Origin: Rhabditoides inermis
Lineage: Eukaryota > Nematoda > Chromadorea > Rhabditida > Rhabditidae
Direction: 5' to 3'
DNA: 64,000 bases
Assembly (NCBI GenBank): GCA_963966185.1
Contig: CAWZYM010000253.1
Span: 1,430,001 to 1,494,000 of the forward strand
Part shown: piece after piece, positions 61,163 through 64,000 of the stretch
How positions within the stretch are numbered: position 1 is the stretch's first letter
How the letters are laid out: every line of letters starts with the position of its first letter
Made by a program: the position numbers and the translations under genes
Notes under the pieces: generated by a model
What the model was told of the DNA's origin: nothing
The model's input: the letters and a program-made list of their open reading frames with translations, nothing else
Databases searched by the model: none

Positions 61163-63211
61163 AAGAGAGAGAGACACTTCAGCTGTGCAGTCTAATCGCG
61201 ATCGTCTTGGTCGACGAGGCAACGACAAGCCACAGCCATCACAGCCCATTCCCGACCCGCCCGCTGTACTCGTGCCGGTGAGAAACTAATGAAATATCTA
61301 ATCTCTGTTCTACGCGACACACTAAAACGTGATACTCGAAGTTTATCGAATTCACTTCAGGCTATGGAGGTGCGGTCGCTGCTCCCCCCTCGTCTTCCGC
61401 TGTTCGTGACAGAGGAACAGGCGGCGCCGCTGCTGACGCGAGTCCGCACCGCCTACCGCACACTCGCCGAGAAACGGCGGCTGTGCAGGATGATGAGTCA
61501 GGCGAGGATTCAAGGGTGAGGGAGTGTGAGCGATGAGCGTTGCAGGACTACGTGCCGCGTCGCGTGAACCACGCCGAGGTGCTGGGCATATTCGAGCGGG
61601 ACAAGGTGGGTGGCTCACTCACACTTCTCGTACCCTGTGTAGATAAGCGACGAGTACTTTCTCCCTTGTTTTCTTCTTTCCATTCTCTGTTTCAGCCGCA
61701 CATGGCCGAGTTTCTCAGCTGCTTTCCGATGGACGGTATCGAAAAGACACAGAGGGTGAGTTTCCTACGTTCACTACGTTGTCCAGATTCACAGATGCAG
61801 CATCAGAAGTTCATGGTTCATCCCAATTCGTAAAGTTCTCGTGAAGGGAATACTAGAGTTCACATGACTGACCAACTGACAGTTCGATTTTGAGGCGGAC
61901 TGTTTCAATGTGGCTGTGTGTTGCAGAAGGTGTTGTACTGCGCCAACCTCTACCGCTTCTCCTTTCTCGACGGCGCGTACAGTACTCTCACGAACTCGGC
62001 AGGCTGTGAGCGGTGAGTGCTGTCAAACAAACACACAATCATGATTGTTTGAGAATGTAATATATTCAAATAGCAAAGTGCATATGATTAGCTGTTTCGA
62101 GACATTAGCGGTTTAAACAACAATTCTTTTGTACAATCCATATGACAACAGTGGAAACTGTCTAAAGATGTTTTAACAATGTTCTCATAACATAGCGATG
62201 GATTGTTGAAAAACTTATAGATGGGCGCTTCCGGACGGCAACTTCATCGACCTGTTGGACGTGCGCTACCTGGTCACCCCCATCGAGAAAGGCAGCATGT
62301 TCAGCGAAGAGGAGAACATCATGTATGTTCCTTCTACTTTTCATTTTTTTCCTGCTGTTTGCTCACTTCTTTCTATGTACCCAACTGGATGGGTGAAAAC
62401 GATTTCGCCATCAGCCTTACCGCCTTGTTTCCAAAAGTGAAACTGAAACTATCCAGTTATTTTCATGCAGTATGTTCGCCAACTTCTTCTCTCGCTACCA
62501 CAGCAGCCTCGTCTCGCCGATGAGACAACTGGCGATATCGGATATGGAGCTCTGCGCCCTATTCCTTCTCGCATTCTACTCGAGAGGAGAGGTACGCGAG
62601 TCACTATGGACCATGTATGGATATGTATTCAGGCGGGACTGAATGATCACACGGACAGATTGTGCGCCATAATGACAGAACAGGTGGGTGACTAAACCAC
62701 GAAACAGAAAGGCTTCTCAAATATCGAACATGCCGGCCATGCGTGAGCGAATTATATTTATAAAAAAACACAACGTGAAACAACTGTAGTTTAGAAACAA
62801 AGAAATGGACACTATGTTACGCCTAAAAACTGATTACCAAAATTATGTAAAACGGAAACGTTTTTTTACTCGCAGGTTCTTCGCGAGCTGACCACACTGT
62901 ACTCGCGGGCAGGCCCCATGTCACACTTCGCCATGCGACTATCACATCTATTGATACTGCTCGGACCACTACAGGTCAGCCGGATCTCTAATGACTTTTG
63001 AACATCTAATTACGTTTCATTCAATCATCATGGTTCATATATCAACTACATTTGACGAGGTGATTAATGCGCCTGTAGCCTAGTATGTGACTGGCACTGT
63101 TTGCAGCGTCTGTCCGATCATCTGGCTGACACGACTATCGTAGGCAGACTCTTCAACTCGTCGTGCGAGTGCGATCGAGTCTTCGAGATGCTCTCCCAAG
63201 CAGATGTCTGA
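60052..63211 (+). CDS. Nuclear hormone receptor (supplementary nematode type)
   Basis: Ligand-regulated transcription factor. Exons: 60052-60161, 60794-60882, 60928-60993, 61183-61277, 61361-61515, 61546-61605, 61696-61755, 61927-62012, 62221-62322, 62471-62591, 62633-62683, 62876-62974, 63107-63211; about 400 residues. First zinc finger CLVCEEPADGFHFGVLSCPAC with P-box CPACAAFFRR (nematode supplementary type; CEGCKGFF in classical receptors). Second finger YSCRKGEAQC...GMCSRCRFDKCLAVGM, then the AVQSNRDRLGRR hinge. The ligand-binding domain includes KVLYCANLYRFSFLDGAYST, MRQLAISDMELCALFLLAFY, LSHLLILLGPLQ and a Cys-containing end. TTGCAG at 60012-60017 is a likely trans-splice acceptor upstream of the ATG. 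Exons 5 and 6 do not join in frame with the visible donor (GG/GTGAGG), so one of the two boundaries is wrong or altered. Confidence 0.9.
61110..61172. repeat. (GA)n run in a receptor intron
   Basis: GAGAGA run of about 60 bp, slightly interrupted (AAAGAAAG), directly upstream of the hinge exon. Confidence 0.9.
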
Positions 63212-64000
63212 TCGAATTGTTGTGTGGCTGTGTGCAATATCACTATGATAAACGCGACTGACACTGAACGATTAGCATAAGCCGGACACATTATAGCTAT
63301 CACATCGCTACGTGAACTGTAAATATTTTTGTTGTGTGTAGATTTGTGTTTTGTGTGATTGTTGCCAAGAAAATACAACGAATGATTTGGAAAGTGGAGT
63401 AATGATTCTCTGAGATTTTGACTTTCTTTGAGAATGTGATATTAGTTTAAAAAACAATACAGTTGGCATCAGTCTCTCATTCACCTAAAAACGAGGCAAA
63501 TATTCAACTTCATCACATTCATGTGCCCAAAAGCGGCAACATCTCTGTAATTTTTGACTACATCGGTAACATTGGGCCAAAAGCTTGGCTACATCTGTCG
63601 AATATTTCGATAAAAAAAGAAGAAAAATCCCTAAAGCATAAAGCATGTCTCAGAGCCACAACGCATCGCGTGTTGATCATTTGCGTGACTTGATGCATGG
63701 ACAAGACCTATCTCGCTGATTCTGACTGTATGTAGTAACGTGTATAAAAAACGCCTATTCAATTGTTCACGATTACTGAATGTAAGTCATTTAATAAAAC
63801 AACGTTTATTGGAACTGTTACGACATAATCACCAATTGAGATGACTACTGTTGTATTTGATGTTAGCCAGATTCTCGACCTAAAAAAACCTTGGTAATTT
63901 TTTCTTTTCTTCTACTTCACTCTCTCTCTCTCTCACACACACACACATTCAACTCTACCTGTTTGACTCGTCTTCTTTTCGCTCTGTCAAAGATGCGGAT
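63212..64000. other. 3' flank of the nuclear receptor, no further gene seen
   Basis: AT-rich. A possible poly(A) signal AATAAA lies at 63792-63797, far from the stop. The right edge has CT- and CA-rich runs (63923-63949). No exon of a neighbouring gene could be supported. Confidence 0.4.

Overview
The window is nuclear DNA from a nematode. Genes are split into many short exons by GT..AG introns ending in TTTCAG-like acceptors. Several start codons sit directly behind a splice acceptor (cdk-1, the transporters), as expected for spliced-leader trans-splicing. The gene content is nematode-type: an ARF6 GTPase, a CDK1 with PSTAVRE, a supplementary-type nuclear receptor, a secreted C-type lectin and Sra-like chemoreceptors. 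The very small exons resemble a diplogastrid such as Pristionchus, but that assignment is inference.

Left part (1-11.1 kb) is compact and conserved. On the minus strand are arf-6 (3' end off the left edge) and cdk-1. On the plus strand is a close run of three genes: tubulin-folding cofactor E, an ATF4-type bZIP factor and a cyclin Q (CCNQ/FAM58-like) gene. The spacing suggests an operon, and cdk-1 and TBCE share a 246-bp bidirectional promoter region. Next come an orphan last exon of an SLC22 transporter and a secreted C-type lectin on the minus strand (11.7-14.1 kb).

Middle part (16-31 kb) holds genes I cannot name and repeat-driven sequence. They are a Gln/Ala-repeat gene that has lost its C-terminal frame, a small Cys-containing gene, a decayed transposase-like ORF with a GGDKGG motif and an internal 1005-bp tandem duplication, a Gly-rich repeat region, and two hypothetical genes that grew by tandem duplication of exon-plus-intron units (26.2-26.9 kb and 28.1-28.6 kb).

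Right-centre part (31.5-52.1 kb) is a segmental duplication of about 7 kb. Block A (31.5-39.5 kb) and block B (45.2-52.1 kb) each carry an SLC22-type transporter and an Sra-like seven-TM chemoreceptor on the minus strand. Comparing the blocks exposes three mobile-element insertions with their empty sites: a 752-bp foldback element (A only), a 552-bp hAT-type MITE that breaks the chemoreceptor coding exon (A only), and a tRNA-Lys-derived SINE (B only). The chemoreceptor in B is intact. The DNA between and beyond the blocks (39.5-45.2, 52.1-60 kb) is gene-poor, with hairpin MITEs, tRNA-like sequences, an LTR-like insertion, long microsatellites and a 2.3-kb noncoding tandem duplication.

Right end (60-63.2 kb) is a nuclear hormone receptor on the plus strand with both zinc fingers and a multi-exon ligand-binding domain.

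Exon coordinates were worked out by hand from splice signals and reading-frame continuity. They can be wrong by a few bases where flagged.
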